From: Nymphaea colorata
Taxonomy: Eukaryota > Streptophyta > Magnoliopsida > Nymphaeales > Nymphaeaceae
Direction: 5' to 3'
DNA: 59,489 nucleotides
Assembly (NCBI RefSeq): GCF_008831285.2
Contig: NW_022205145.1
Location: 1-59,489, forward strand
Shown: positions 11,437-22,725 of the stretch, one piece after another
Numbering within the stretch: the stretch's first letter is position 1
How the letters are laid out: each line of letters starts with the position of its first letter
Translations under genes and position numbers: made by a program
The notes under the pieces: model-generated
The model's input: the letters and a program-made list of their open reading frames with translations, nothing else
Databases searched by the model: none
Told to the model about the DNA's origin: nothing

Positions 11437-12870
11437 TCATGAAATAAGCCTTTACATTTAGGCGCAGAAGACGGAGGCTAGCTTGACTGGAGAGACGAAC
11501 AAGGCGAAGATAAGCGCTCTTGGCTGGTAGAGCACCCAAAGCAGGAAAGAGCATACGAAATCTCCACAGTCAAACTTGAGGAGGAAGCAGCAGCCCTTCT
11601 ATACGACTACTGCTTCCCAAAACTCGCATTTCTCGCTGATCCAGCAAAGAGGCTTGGCGATCAGGTTCACCATCATGTAGATAGGGACTGCTGCGATGAA
11701 GCAGAGCAGGACCATGGTGACGATGATCGGAACAGTCAAATAGAGGCAGCATTTCAGTATCTTTTGGCAGGAGATGTCGCCTTCGTCTTCGAACTGCATG
11801 CCAGGGCATCCGAAGCAGTTGTAGTACTTGTAGTGGTAGGAGGTGTATTTTTTCAGGCAGATCCAGCAAAACTCATAGTGGCATTTGTTGCAGCGTATGT
11901 GGTTGCAGCCAAATTCCTTCTCGATGGGGGAGGCGCACTTGGGGCATTTTCTATGTCAAATAAAGTCTACTTAATATTCAGGGCGTGGTAGGTTTGCTCG
12001 AGGGCTTCACGCAAAGCACTGTCACAGTTCAGATCTTGATGGTAGAGCTGCAGACAGGTGAGACAGTAGTCGATTTACAGGACTTGCAGTTGAGCCTGTC
12101 TTCGAAGAGCTGAAGGATTGATCCGCAGTCGGGCTTCGAGCAAAATTTGTTATCGTTGTTGGCCTACTCGACAGTCTTGCCGTAAAAGTATATAAATTTC
12201 TAATACTAATGCTTTTCCATGAAATCCTAGAGTTCCTATGGGCTCAGAACATTCTCACAGTTCTCCTGGGGCACTGAACGATAAAATTGCCGTCATTGAG
12301 ATTCTGCCTTACGAATTCTTTGAGACAGTCCTCGCAGAACGAATGTTGCACTTTCCTGAGTGGTACTTGTGAGTGTGATTGATGCAGATGGGACAGAGGA
12401 GGGCCGTGGCATTTTAAGGAGGCCCGCTCTAGGATTAAACTTTATTATTTTATTATGCATTTGTGAGAGCTGATGACTACCTAGTGAATTTTCTTATGCT
12501 GTTGGGTAAGGGTGGTCTGTGGGGGTGCCTTTGCCCTCCGAGACCACTTTACTGACAATTCTGCTGATTTGATTTTGGGAAAGTGGCTCATGGGGTCTAT
12601 CTTCATAAGCTATCTATCTATTGCATCCCTTAGTACATTCGTCCTGCATCCCATGGACTCCAGCTTTACCATTACGATCAATCTCAGCAGTTCCTCCCTG
12701 CCTCCCTTTCCTTCTTCGCCGTGCACTTCACTTTTTCTGACTGTACTTCTGCGCAGGACTCTTCGGTTTATGTGTGGGGGTGCAGTTGCAGTTCCAAGGA
12801 GGGGATTGGTGGGATTAGATGTGTCGGTGGTCGTGGTGAGGCGGTACTGGCTGTCGAAGTTAGCGATCAT
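11437..12870 (-). CDS. RBR-type (RING-IBR-RING) E3 ubiquitin ligase with membrane anchor
   Basis: Zinc-binding modules appear in RBR order: RING1 (CPIC...C.H..C..C), an IBR-like segment (CSKPDC...CKSC...CLTC) and RING2 (CPKCASPIEKEFGCNHIRC ... CWIC). RBR ligases pass ubiquitin through a Cys on RING2, here probably the Cys of GCNHIRC or WIC. A hydrophobic pair of segments follows (TVPIIVTMVLLCF and IPIYMMV-like), as in the RNF19/RNF144 group, so it probably sits on an endomembrane. One 20-nt intron (11951-11970) joins the IBR to RING2 exactly. Frame breaks of one base are needed near 12401, 12345, 12269 and 12068. The upstream frame (12500-12870) gives an N-terminal disordered extension; if it is not used, the start would be near 12412. 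Confidence 0.75.
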
Positions 12871-13381
12871 TTGTAATTATTTGTTATTGTAAACCGCTTC
12901 ATTCGAAGAGTAATATCGCCCAATTTTAAGCGATCCTTACATATCAATAACTCCCATTACCCCTACCACACACACAAAACAAATCATAACGATTTCTTGC
13001 ATATGCTATTGCGGTGCTTGGCTGAAAAAATGAGTTTAGCTTCATTTTTTTATGAAATTTTAAGCACTCGGATCTATACCCAGATAATGAGTTCCAAGGT
13101 TGCCCCCCTATGGATTAGCTTATCCTTCAAAATAGCACTCTTTTATGTGTTTATTATAAGTTTTTTTGTTGGGAGAAAAAATGGTCATTATATGCCGAAT
13201 GGAAGAAAAATGATAGCATACGCAAATATTCCAACAGCAGTAAACTCCGCATAATACTAGCTTAGCCTTAAAAGATAGGTGATAATAATTTTCAATTCCA
13301 TTTTTGGTGGATATTTAATTCTAATTCCATTTTTGATTTATGCAAAGCTAGCCTGGTTCTCTATGATTTGTGGTAGATCAA
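12871..13381. other. Intergenic, AT-rich
   Basis: About 510 bp lying upstream of the RBR gene and downstream of the capping-protein gene. An open frame at 12997-13254 has hydrophobic stretches but unusual codon use and no similarity I recognise. A short near-repeat of aattccattttt is present around 13294-13335. I see no convincing gene. Confidence 0.4.
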
Positions 13382-14241
13382 TCACTTGTTCATGCCCAGC
13401 AGGTTTTTATTCATCTTGATGGAGTTGATATTCCAGACCATCTTGGTCTTGGTCACCGGGGTTACTCTCCTCAAGTTCTTGAAGAAACCCGTTGGCATTT
13501 CCTCGTAGAGCTGGCTCAGAGCGGCCTGCACCTCTCCTTCCAACCTTTCGATGATCTTGACGATATTCTTGGCGTTCTCTGCCATGTTTTCAGTGAACTG
13601 GAAATCCGACTTGACGTTTTTCTTCTGGTTGAACTGGACGTTGCCCGACTCGAAGAAGTGGCTCTTGATGATGATGCTGCCCTCGATGGAGCCCTTGGTG
13701 ATCTTCCACTTCGACACCCACTCGCCCGTGTAGAAGTTTCCCAACTGCACGTTCTTGCTGGTGATGCCCACGTAGACGTCCAGCGCCTCCTCGGTCAGGT
13801 CCATGAATACTGAGCATACCTCCAAGAGTACCATGCGAGCCAAACGGCTCTTTGTAGTAGGTTTCTGCGTACTTTGCGCTTGCTGCCGAGAGGTGGGTCA
13901 GGAGTTCCTCCACGGAGTCCACCAGTTCGACAGTTGCCTCTTCCACTGCAATGATTTCCCCTCTCAGGTGGTCGACTGTGTAGATGCGCTTATTGGCCTG
14001 GTCCAGGTAGCGTCCCCTCCACTTTGCTGCAGGACATCAGTGCGAAGTTTTGTTGTGGTGAGTTTTTGAGTGGGAAGAGGGCGAGGTGTTCCTCGTTGTA
14101 TTCTTCAATGGCGGTGGCGATGTGCGGGGATGCCAGGTTGAGCGGTGCCAATTTTTCGAGGTCTCTAATGACTTCGTTGAGTTCTCCGTAGGGCGTATTT
14201 TTGATGATGTACTTCTGTATCTTTTCTGTTTCCTCGGCCAT
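13382..14241 (-). CDS. F-actin capping protein alpha subunit (CapZ alpha)
   Basis: About 278 residues, the usual size of CapZ alpha, which with the beta subunit blocks barbed ends of actin filaments. Diagnostic segments: YLDQANKRIYTVDHLRGE near residue 85, GEWVSKWKI near 165, ESGNVQF near 195, and the C-terminal actin-binding end (LRRVTPVTKTKMVWN). A 22-nt intron (13810-13831) joins the EPFGSH and FMDLTEE segments. One extra G in a G run near 14016 (gtggagggg) must be discounted to connect the N-terminal part to YLDQANK. Starts 55 bp from the start codon of the divergent gene at 14297. Confidence 0.88.
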
Positions 14242-14296
14242 GTGATAAATCTTATCAAAATATAATGCAAACTCTGCTTATTATTCCATATTCTAA

Positions 14297-14892
14297 ATGC
14301 ACTCCAACTTCTGGAACCTCAAGAGCAGCAAGGAGCGGCTCTCCATCATCGAGCGCACGCAGGCCCAGAAGAAACACCTACTCAATATACTCACCGCCAA
14401 GAGCAAATTGGACACGCATAACCAACTCAAACCCAGACACTCGCCCTCAGCACCCCTCAGCCTTCTACAGAAGAAAGTCATCGATCAAGATAACCACAGC
14501 ATGATCCGCCGAATAATAAAGATCAGCCAGGTGAGGCACACTCCTTCCCGTGGTGGAAACTAGCTAACGGAGGTGGTGCGAAACCTGAAGACCTATTCCT
14601 CGCTCAACCGTAGCATGCGCCTGAAGGAAATCGAGGAGGAAAACTCCAAGATCTTCTCGCGGCTGATCATGACCTCGCCGACCATCAAGCGCTAGCAGTG
14701 GATAAAGCGCAACATCCAGACCTCCAAGTACAAGGAGAACCTCCACCGCGGCAAGTGTAAATCACCCATTACCTAGATCCCAAACCGGATTACTCGCTCT
14801 AGGCCTGCAAGATCATGGCTGCCACGCCCAAGTTTAGGTACATCAACTTGAACAGCAGCGATCGCAACCTCAAGCGCTCCAAATTGTTTTGA
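14297..14892 (+). CDS. CFAP97/hemingway-like domain protein
   Basis: A 191-residue basic protein. The central region (RLKEIEEENSKIFSRLI ... IKRQQWIK, about residues 105-140) matches the CFAP97 (KIAA1430/hemingway) pattern: a heptad with EEN, then a short loop and a basic Trp segment. CFAP97 relatives are axonemal or ciliary. One 20-nt intron (14757-14776) restores the tail PDYSLQACKIM. An in-frame 33-nt stretch beginning gtgagg at about 14531 could be a further intron or coding. Transcribed divergently from CapZ alpha, leaving only 55 bp for both promoters. The family call rests on pattern resemblance only. Confidence 0.6.
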
Positions 14893-15055
14893 CTTTGATT
14901 ATCGTCTTTTTTATTAATAATCAAAACCCTGCTTGAAACCCCCCCGGTAATCGTCACCCGCCCCCTCTCTAAGTCTCAAAGGCCATGCGGGGGATTACCT
15001 GTGGGAGTATTGGAAACTTCGGATGGAAATTGATAAATAGTTATTTTCGATAGCG

Positions 15056-15517
15056 ATGGAGCCGAGGGTCATCAATATGGTCATCCAACCGCCTGACCTG
15101 CTCGCCGACCTCTTCAGAGCGCGCCAGGGACAGCTCCTCAAGCTCTACCCCTAGTTCCGCGAGGAGTTTCTGCAGACCGAGCGCAAGCTGAAGGAGCACG
15201 CGGATATGCTGAAGGGCAGGCGGGAGGAAAACACGGAGGAACTGAACAGGCATGTCATTTAGCAGCTAGAGCTGAGGGAGTATCGGCTGGCGAAGCCCAA
15301 TCCCAAGTTCAGCATAAAACCCAACCGTATCAAACCCCACCCTAGACGTCCTGAGGACGGCAACAACCGAACATCAAACGAGGACGAATCTCGCAGGAGT
15401 AGCGAATTATCCGAAACTGGCTTCAGGCCATACCACATATCTAACTTCAAAAAGTCCCTTGAGAGTTACAAGTTGCACCTAAACGATAACTTACCGAGAT
15501 AGAGTGTGGCTAAGTGA
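15056..15517 (+). CDS. Small Arg/Glu-rich protein, unknown
   Basis: An intronless 153-residue frame starting MEPRVINMVIQPPDLL. Residues about 20-85 are alpha-helical and charged (FREEFLQTERKLKEHADM), followed by a Pro/Arg/Ser-rich stretch and a short hydrophilic C-terminus. Several TAG codons are read as Gln. No domain is recognised. It sits in a run of same-strand genes from 14.3 to 17.6 kb, each with its own short upstream spacer. Confidence 0.65.
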
Positions 15518-15611
15518 AGGGTATGGCGGGGGCGGATCCCGTCAGGGTTGGTGGTTGATGGTTTTTATATTTAAATATATTAAGTTTAGCTTGCAGCGTG
15601 GGTTTAAGTGG

Positions 15612-16192
15612 ATGGATTTCAAGAAGGAATAGCTGTCGACTGGCAGTTCCAGGATCTTCTCCTAAATTACGCCGGTGGAGGCAACGGTGATGCTGGCGGA
15701 GCCGCAGGACAACTCGGTCAAGTTCTACTTCGAAAAACGCATACACTGCCCCTCGCAGAAACACGCCAGCTTCCTCAGCAAGTTGCTCAACAGTCTCTCC
15801 TCCAGCAAGGGCTTCGAGGGGACTGCCGTCCTCTAGGAACCGTAGGAATAGCCGAATCCCTCCAAGATGCAATACTTCAACGAGTAGGAGACTCTGCGTC
15901 ACAGCGCTTTGCTTCTGAGTCGCTACCGCGTAAGTTACAGCTTCGTCTCCCACTTCAGCTCTCCCCCCTCGAGGCAGACTTCTTCGCGGAGATGTAGTAA
16001 TTCAAGAAAAAATGCGAATTCGCGCACGGGAGGATCGAGGAATTCTGCAAAAAGTACAAGATAGAGAACCGAGTGAACTACTGGGTGTACCAGTTGGGCG
16101 AGGCGATGCTGGAGTACGAGCGGGGGGCGGGCGGGGCGAAGGGCGAGCGGGTGCGGATTGATCAGGAATGTGAACTATTGGATTCTGACTGA
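15612..16192 (+). CDS. Unknown protein with one longer intron
   Basis: A 183-residue product starting MDFKKEQLSTGSS. The N-terminal part contains KFYFEKRIHCPSQKH; the C-terminal part is charged and helical (EADFFAEMQQFKKKCEF, WVYQLGEAMLEYER). The reading frame needs removal of 29 nt (15930-15958, GTAAGT...TTCAG), one of only two introns of this length seen in the window; an 11-nt alternative ending at the first AG is unlikely. No known family. Confidence 0.6.
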
Positions 16193-16282
16193 CTCCCGTA
16201 TACTGTGTGATTTATTGGTGCAGTCTTAGAGTAGACATTATAACTTGCGCACTCTCGTCATTTATTTATTGATCCCACCATC

Positions 16283-17557
16283 ATGAGCTCCCTCAAGGAA
16301 CTCACCGAGGATGCCACCACCGATAGACAGGATATTCGCGCACGAATGGCACACCTCAAGACTTACACCTTCTTCGTCTTCTACCAGCCATCGCCACTCA
16401 ACGTCAATCACCCAGTTTTGCAAGTACGACTTCACCCATGAAGAAGATGCAGTTCAAGCTTAAAGACGAAAAAAATATCGAAAAACCATAAAGCGACAGA
16501 GTAGTGCAGCTGCAATTCTACAGTTTGGAGGAGGAGAGTGAGCGCACGCAGGGCCTACTCGACTTGAAGCAAATGGGTGTATAGAGTACGCTGAACAATA
16601 TGCAGGCAAGGCGAAGATAGTGGCCTACTGTGAGGAGGAGAAGCTGGTAGCGCTGCTGGACCTGGCGGGACGGCTCGGCGTGGACCCAGCTCACACTCCG
16701 GTGATCCTCACCTATCCCCACCCGCACTCGGACTTCTCCATCTTCACTGGTACTTGTTTGGGGACGTAGGGTGGAACTAGACGCAGTTTGGAGAGCTGAG
16801 TGAGGTCTCCATCTTCGAACTGCAGCAGGTGGCACGGAAATGGATACAGTCTGCTCAGGAGAGGGTGGATTTGTGGTCGCTTGCCATTAGCATCCATGAA
16901 GGAGGGCGCCTGCAACGTCAAATCGGCAAAACATTCTAGAGCGTATAGACGTAATGGCCCTTCGAGCAGCGTTTCCTTTCCCACGTGAGCTTGGGATACC
17001 ACGTGCGTTTGTCCAAGAACTACCGCGAGAAGTGCCTAGAAGCGGAGAGCAAGCGAGTCAACAGACTCATTTACGGCTGGTAGAGCTTCAAGAACTTCTG
17101 CTGTCTCAAGGCCTCCAACATGCGCGCCTCGACTGGGGTGGTCAGCATCCACTACGTCGACGAAAAGGGGGAAACCTTTGAGATACTCAAGCATTTGCGC
17201 GAGTACGACGGCTCTGAGGAGTCGGAAGTGGAGGCAAGCAGAGTGGTCCGGACGGATAAGGGCATCCTCACGCTGGTAGTGGCGAACATCGACAGGTATC
17301 ACGGCAACAAGTTCAACGCACAGGTCAACTCAAAGCCTGGCGACGGCAGGGCAGAGATAATCGTATACGAGGGCGTCACCAGGTGCAGGAGGCTGGCATC
17401 AGTGGGGGACTAGATTCTGCTCAAGATCGAAAGCGAAGAGGCTATTGATATTCAAGTGGGAGAGTCAGTGTACCGCTGTTGGGGATGTAAAGAGCTGAAG
17501 ATCAGGCAGTGCGGGCGGATTAAAGTATCGATCAACAAGGAAGTGCTGGAGTGTTGA
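16283..17557 (+). CDS. Conserved-looking unknown protein of 404 residues
   Basis: Three 20-nt introns (16424-16443, 16586-16605, 16750-16769) give a clean 404-residue protein ending at TGA 17555-17557. The N-terminal half resembles a regulatory or lipid-binding module (AYCEEEKLVALLDLAGRLG, then a His/Pro-rich turn), and the middle is helical and Trp-rich. The C-terminal 150 residues are rich in beta-type segments (GILTLVVANIDRYHGNKF, AEIIVYEGVTRCRRL) and Cys (CWGCKELKIRQC), possibly a beta-sandwich. I cannot name a family. Intact frame, rich codon bias and three regular introns make it a solid gene and a candidate new family. Confidence 0.8.
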
Positions 17558-17626
17558 TAAAAGATGGATTTTTTAGATGGATTTGCAAGCCATGTGGTAT
17601 TTAGTTCAGGGCATACGATACAAGCA

Positions 17627-20600
17627 TCATGAGGGGATTTCCCTTAAGAGGGACTCGTACTATAGCGGAAAGTATTTTTTGAGGAATTTCAACTTCTCAG
17701 CCAGCAGCTAGACGTCTCCTCGAAACTTCTCCCCCTTCAGCAGCAGGTGGGTGAAGTACTTCTGGCTGAGAGTTTGGAAGGCATTCCTCAAGACTCTCTT
17801 GATGTCCTAGATTTCGAGGTAATCGTCGGTGATTTCGACCATCTGGAGGAAGGCGGTGATAATGGCGTTGTTGGTCTTTGCGCTGAGGGCTGGATTGGTC
17901 TTCTCCTGGGCGATGCAGTCGGAGATGTCCTTGTCGATCTTGGAGTTTAGGATCAGTGCCAGCTTGGAGGTGAGCTGTCCGTGGGTGTTTTATAAAAGAG
18001 TGATTGTGTTTAGCTGGCTGCTTGTTAGCTCATATGCCTACAGCCTCCTTTTTATAAGATTTCTTCAGCTATCTTTATCAGAATGGAGTAGCAATTACAG
18101 AGTAGGCATATATGCTTGGCATTGATATTTTTTCCCTTGATCTTTCCGAACTGCAAAGCCTTAGTCTCCAGGATTAATTCCCTGCTCTTGAGGCAAAACT
18201 TGTAAAACAGGTCAAACACTTTCTCATAGATGAAACGAGTGATCTTATTATATCCAGCTTCCTGCACGAACTACCTGGGCAAGATTCCCGAAAGGATGCG
18301 GTTCATCTTCACGTACTCTGCTATGGTCTCGCATAGCACGATCAATGACAGGTTCACCTTGTACCTGATGCCGCCCACCAGGATGTTGTTCTTGAGTAAT
18401 TTGAACTTGATGCGGGCCTTTCCCTCCTCGCGCAGCTCGCGAGAAAGCTCCTTGGAGTTGTCCCGCGAAGCATTGATCTTGGCAGACGCAGAGGAGGAGT
18501 CGAGGATGGTGATGGAGGCGTTGAGGACGGTGCCGTCGGGATTGAGGATGTTGTTCAGAATTTAGGAAAACTCCTGAGGGACTTCGGTTGATTGCCACGT
18601 GTCCTCCTGCAGAGTGTTGATGATCTCGTTCTACAGGGTATTCTAAGTGGAAAAATCCATACGTTGTGGAAGACGTTAATGTAGTCAACGGTGAGGTCGA
18701 GGAGCAAGTTCTTGAGATTCATGGCAGTGATGGCTTTCCTTAGGTTTTCCGACACAATATCGCAAAGTTAGGTGATGAGTGGCTGCGTAGCTGCGTCTTT
18801 TTTGGGGGTATAGTTGATGAGTGTATGTTAATCGATGAGTGAATCGAAGAAGTGCTGCCAATACTTGAGCACAGAGATCCACTGGTAGTACTGGAAGGCA
18901 TTGATATTCCTGATGTTTTTCAAGGTTAGCAGGTACTTTATCTTCTCTTCGATGATCTTGAAGATGCTGGGCAGCATGGAGCATTCCTACAGGAAGATTA
19001 GCTTGAATTTTCTGTGCTTCTAGAGGATGCGTGGCCATTGCTCGCCATTGAAGTGGTGCGATTGATGAAGGAGCTACTATTAGTACTCTGTGATGAGAGT
19101 CTAGAGATAGCCGAGGAAGCGGATGAGCGTTTACCTGAAGATATCGTTGAGGACTGCCAAATGTTTGGTGTAGTATTAAACCGTGACTTTCTCCACCACA
19201 TCAGGAGAGACCTCTTCATCCTCACTCGCCTTCTTGCTTATGCTCACAGCGGCTTGTTCCTCTTTGGGCTACTTAGTTTCTTTTCCTTCCTTCTCCACCT
19301 CATCGAGCACCTTTTCGTTCTCCTTCCTGGCTTCGATTTCCTGCCGGACCACTCGGTTGAGGTAGGCCAGCAGTTCCTTTTCGAAGCTCTTGCAGAACTT
19401 CCTGAGGGCGTTGCAGACCTTGATCTTGATGACTTCGGGAGTGAAGGTAATGTACTGGTAGCTTTGGAGGAGGATCATGGCGATTTGATACTCGCGCTAC
19501 TCGAGGCGGGGGATGAGAGTCTTGCTAGGCTTGCTCTGGTGGCCGTCGAGTATCTATATGTTCTAGAGGATCATCTCTGCCTCTGACTGGGCGGAAGCTG
19601 TGCTGGAGTTGAGTTCGTCGATGATCAGTGAATTGTCCTTGTCCAAACAGCTCCTCACCTACAATTTGCGCCAGATGTCCTCCAGATTCACCCGCTCTCC
19701 CTGGTGGCACTCCTCGAGATAGAGGTACAGTTCGTTGGAGTATCGTTGGTGAGGTCGTTTTGCGCCAGTGCCTCCATGGCTTTAATGGACTCTGATGTGT
19801 TGGCCATGCACTTGAGTTGCTTCACGGACTCCAGGCTGCTCTTGGTCTGCTGGAGGAGTTCGAGGCAATCGTAGGGGAGGGAGGAGGCGAGGATGCTCTC
19901 CATAACTTGGGGTAATTTTTTGATGGATTTCATGATCTTGATGGTCTTGAGGGTGCGTTCGATATTCTGGCGCTGCACGATGCGTTCTCTCAGTTTGACC
20001 GACTTATCGACGATGTCCCTCTTGACTCTCTGCACTCGTGCCCTGCTCTCCTTCAGCTTCCTGAGCTGCTGGTTGACGCTCTCCTGCAAGTATTCGAAAT
20101 TGGCAGCAACTGCGAAGTACTCTTGGAACTTGCAGTGGATTTGCGAGAAGAGATTTATCTCCACCATGTCCAGCTCCTCGTTGAGGTAGTCCAGCTGCTT
20201 GCTCACCTTCTTGCGTTCCTCTCCGTTGTTGCTCTTGAGCTCGGAGTAGAAGAGCTGGAAGTAGGACAGGTCGAGGAAATACTTCTCCTCGAAGTAGATG
20301 CTCTCCACCCGCTCGTAGCACTTCACCAGCTCCGATTCGATATTGACTGCCTCTCTGGTGAGCGCGCTTGCCTTATTGGCCTTTTGCTTGCCCAGCCGAC
20401 CGAGTTCCTCTCCCATCTCGGTGAGGTAGTGGTTGAATCCCTCGGCGGGCACTCCTGTTTCGTTCTGCGCGTTCTGTCCGAGTTTTTTCTTGAAGAGGTA
20501 GGTGGAGAGTTCGTAGAGAGAGCTGAAGATGTACTCGGCTGCGACCATGTAGATGTTGTCGGTGGCGGGCTCGGAGATGAGTTCGTTGATGTGGGTGGTG

Positions 20601-20674
20601 TATTCTGCGTTGGATTAGGAGGGCGTGGAGTATTCGGGAGTCTAGCGCTATGAAGCCACTTCCTCTTATTACAT
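17627..20674 (-). CDS. Vps54-like GARP tethering-complex subunit
   Basis: A protein of about 1,000 residues. The N-terminal half contains a long helical region (FAVAANFEYLQESVNQQL, RVQRVKRDIVDKSVKLRERI, LKTIKIMKSIKKLPQ, then LPYDCLELLQQTKSSLE) that matches the Vps54/CATCHR layout, and the C-terminal third contains GQLTSKLALILNSKIDKDI and SQKYFTHLLL, as in the Vps54 C-terminal domain. GARP tethers endosome-derived vesicles at the trans-Golgi. One 20-nt intron (18643-18662). Two single-base gaps are needed, near 19742 and in an A run near 18050. The start Met at 20674 gives a short Ser/Thr-rich leader. Convergent with the 404-residue gene, 69 bp apart. Confidence 0.78.
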
Positions 20675-20839
20675 CCGGTTATTAATATAGATTTAATTGA
20701 ACAAACAGAATCACCGAGGCATCAGAAATAGTCCATCAATAGAGATACATGGTTTGGGGATTGCGGGAAATATCACAGTTCAATGCAAATAGCGAATAGA
20801 TGGAGAATGAAGCATAAGGTGAGAATTGTTAGATATCAG

Positions 20840-21418
20840 TCAGGTAAGTTTCAACAGATTTGCATTTTCCTATTTGGAGAAAAAGCTCTCCAAAGTTGGC
20901 CTGATGGCGGTGCTTACCTGTTCGATCAGTTTCAAGCTTAACTGTTCATGTTCATTGTACTTTACTTCACTTTTGATGGTGCACATTTCTCGAAGTAGCG
21001 GGATCATTTGGTGGAAATCGTCGGCTAAGAATGAGGAAAAGTCGGAAATGAACTTGCCTTCATTGATTGGCTGCAGATCTTACTCAGAAATGGTGACTTC
21101 TTTTATGACTGGTTGCTATCTTCTTGCGTTGACGTCTATGTAGGTGAGGCCCAAGATATCATACTCTTCAATTCTGATTATTTTGTTGAGGTGGACAGTC
21201 TTTTTGAATTATTCGAAGTTTTCTTCATCCAGTATCACGTCCCGGTGATCTTGCTTCACCATCAGGTCGAACTTATTCTCGCCTATCTTGTACAATTCCT
21301 TCACCTTCTGTGCCACTTCATCGTATTTGGTCGCTGGATTTATTTAGAATTCGTGTCTTTTTTTCTATTGGACGGTCTTTGGGTGCAAGAAGATCACTGT
21401 ACTTTTTTTGAGCAGCAT
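20840..21418 (-). CDS. Unknown protein with ubiquitin- or PB1-like N-terminus
   Basis: An intact, intronless 192-residue frame. Residues 1-75 (STVIFLHPKTVQ, YDEVAQKVKELYKI, VILDEENFEQFKK) have the strand-helix-strand look of a beta-grasp fold such as PB1 or ubiquitin-like, but no diagnostic residues can be confirmed. The rest is helical and acidic, ending NLLKLT. A potential 5' splice site (GTAAGC) near the end is not needed. It is divergent from eL39, with 166 bp between starts. Confidence 0.65.
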
Positions 21419-21584
21419 TATCAAGTACAAAAATAATATAAATAGCTTTTCATCCCGCCCATTAAAAATAGTCAAACATTTACCCTTCCATGAAGGTTGA
21501 CGGTCGTTATTTCTTTTTTTATGTATGCGTATGAATTTATATTTGTTGGAATATATTAAAATTGATAATTATTTTTATACCACA

Positions 21585-21743
21585 ATGGGAGCGAACAAGA
21601 CCCTGCTCATGAAGAGAAGATTGGCGAAGAAGCAGCGCCAGAACAGGCCTCTTCCCAACTGGTTCCGCTACAAGACCGATAACAAGATCAGGTACAACGC
21701 CAAGAGAAGACACTGGAGAAGAACAAAACTAAAAATCTATTGA
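21585..21743 (+). CDS. RPL39: 60S ribosomal protein eL39
   Basis: A 52-residue, very basic protein matching eL39 over its whole length: [20 protein letters not shown] followed by the RPLPNWFR and [16 protein letters not shown] blocks. eL39 lines the polypeptide exit tunnel of the large ribosomal subunit. The ATG at 21585 fits the family length exactly (51-52 residues); an upstream in-frame Met is AT-rich and unlike the family. It has no intron and ends with TGA. Confidence 0.97.
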   Translation: MGANKTLLMKRRLAKKQRQNRPLPNWFRYKTDNKIRYNAKRRHWRRTKLKIY

Positions 21744-21997
21744 TCTGTAAGATTTCATCATCATACTCACTTTACATACCCGAGATAAGCAATTTGCTGC
21801 ATTGGACTTGATGGATTGATGGAGAATTGTATTAAAGGGTAGAGAGAAGAGGGATGAAGATATCTGGTATCGATGGATCATCCATTTTTTTTATTGTTTG
21901 ATAGGGTTGGGATATAAGATTTCCCAACAACAAAATTCCTTTTTGGTGGATATCTGACGATAATATTTACTATATTTCTTACCTAATATTTACCGAG

Positions 21998-22660
21998 ATG
22001 GCCTAAATCTAAGAATACAAGTAAAACATCACGGACAACCTCAACAACCTGTAAAACTTGATCAACAAATCCCCCCTTTTCAATACCGACCATACCAAGT
22101 GGAAGAACCAAATAGCTGGACTCACCAAATAGATCAAGAAAACTTTGCTCATCTTGGAGGAAGAGGTTAAGGAATTACCGGCATCGCAGGCTTCGCATTA
22201 CGTGGGCTCTATAAAAAGCTTCAAGAAGAAACTGGAGAAATTGGAAAATGATACAAACAAAAGAGAAAGAGGAGATTCAAATATGGGAGATCTCATCCAA
22301 AAAAAGCCGATTATCCAAACCCAAGAAGAGAAGAGAATGAATGCCATCGAATAGGTCATGAAGAAAGGAGATGATGCTCAGGAGCAAACCAAGAATTCCC
22401 TAAAGGAGATGAACCAAATGGTAGAAAGGGGAATACAGATGGCTGCTGACATCAACATAGAGCTCAACAAGCAGATATAGCAATTGGATCGAATGAACGA
22501 CAAGGTGAAGGACACCGAATCCACTTTGAAAAAGGCTCAAAAGAATATCCAATACTTCATGAGGGCGTTATAATGCGATATGTGTATGGCTGGTCTACTG
22601 GTCCTCATTCTTTTGGCTCTGGTAACTGTGATAGTTCTGGCTGTTAAGAAGAACGGGTGA
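21998..22660 (+). CDS. Q-SNARE (Qb/Qc, NPSN- or SYP7-like) with C-terminal anchor
   Basis: A 220-residue intronless protein. An N-terminal helical region (EVKELPASQASHYV, SFKKKLEKLEND) is followed by a SNARE motif of about 60 residues (AADINIELNKQIQQLDRMND and KVKDTESTLKKAQKNI) with a central polar Gln layer, then CDMCMAGLLVLILLALVTVI, a single transmembrane anchor with only a few residues after it. This is the layout of a tail-anchored t-SNARE driving membrane fusion. The tail resembles plant NPSN/SYP7 Qb-Qc SNAREs; Vti1 is the alternative. Many TAA/TAG Gln codons, no frame break. Confidence 0.85.
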
Positions 22661-22725
22661 TCGTTTTATAGCTGTGATTATTTATTCGAAAATGTAACTA
22701 AAAATATATACATTTATCATATCAT

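Noticed and set aside
11437-12870. Euplotes-type +1 programmed frameshifting as the cause of frame breaks
   Set aside because: Breaks are of the -1 (missing base) kind, do not occur at TAA/TAG slip sites, and vary in context.
12997-13254. 85-codon hydrophobic frame on the plus strand
   Set aside because: AT-rich, unlike neighbouring codon use; no homologue or signal peptide recognised.
21525-21584. Upstream in-frame Met 20 codons before the eL39 start
   Set aside because: The eL39 family length and the conserved MxxxKT start fix the ATG at 21585; the upstream part is AT-rich leader.
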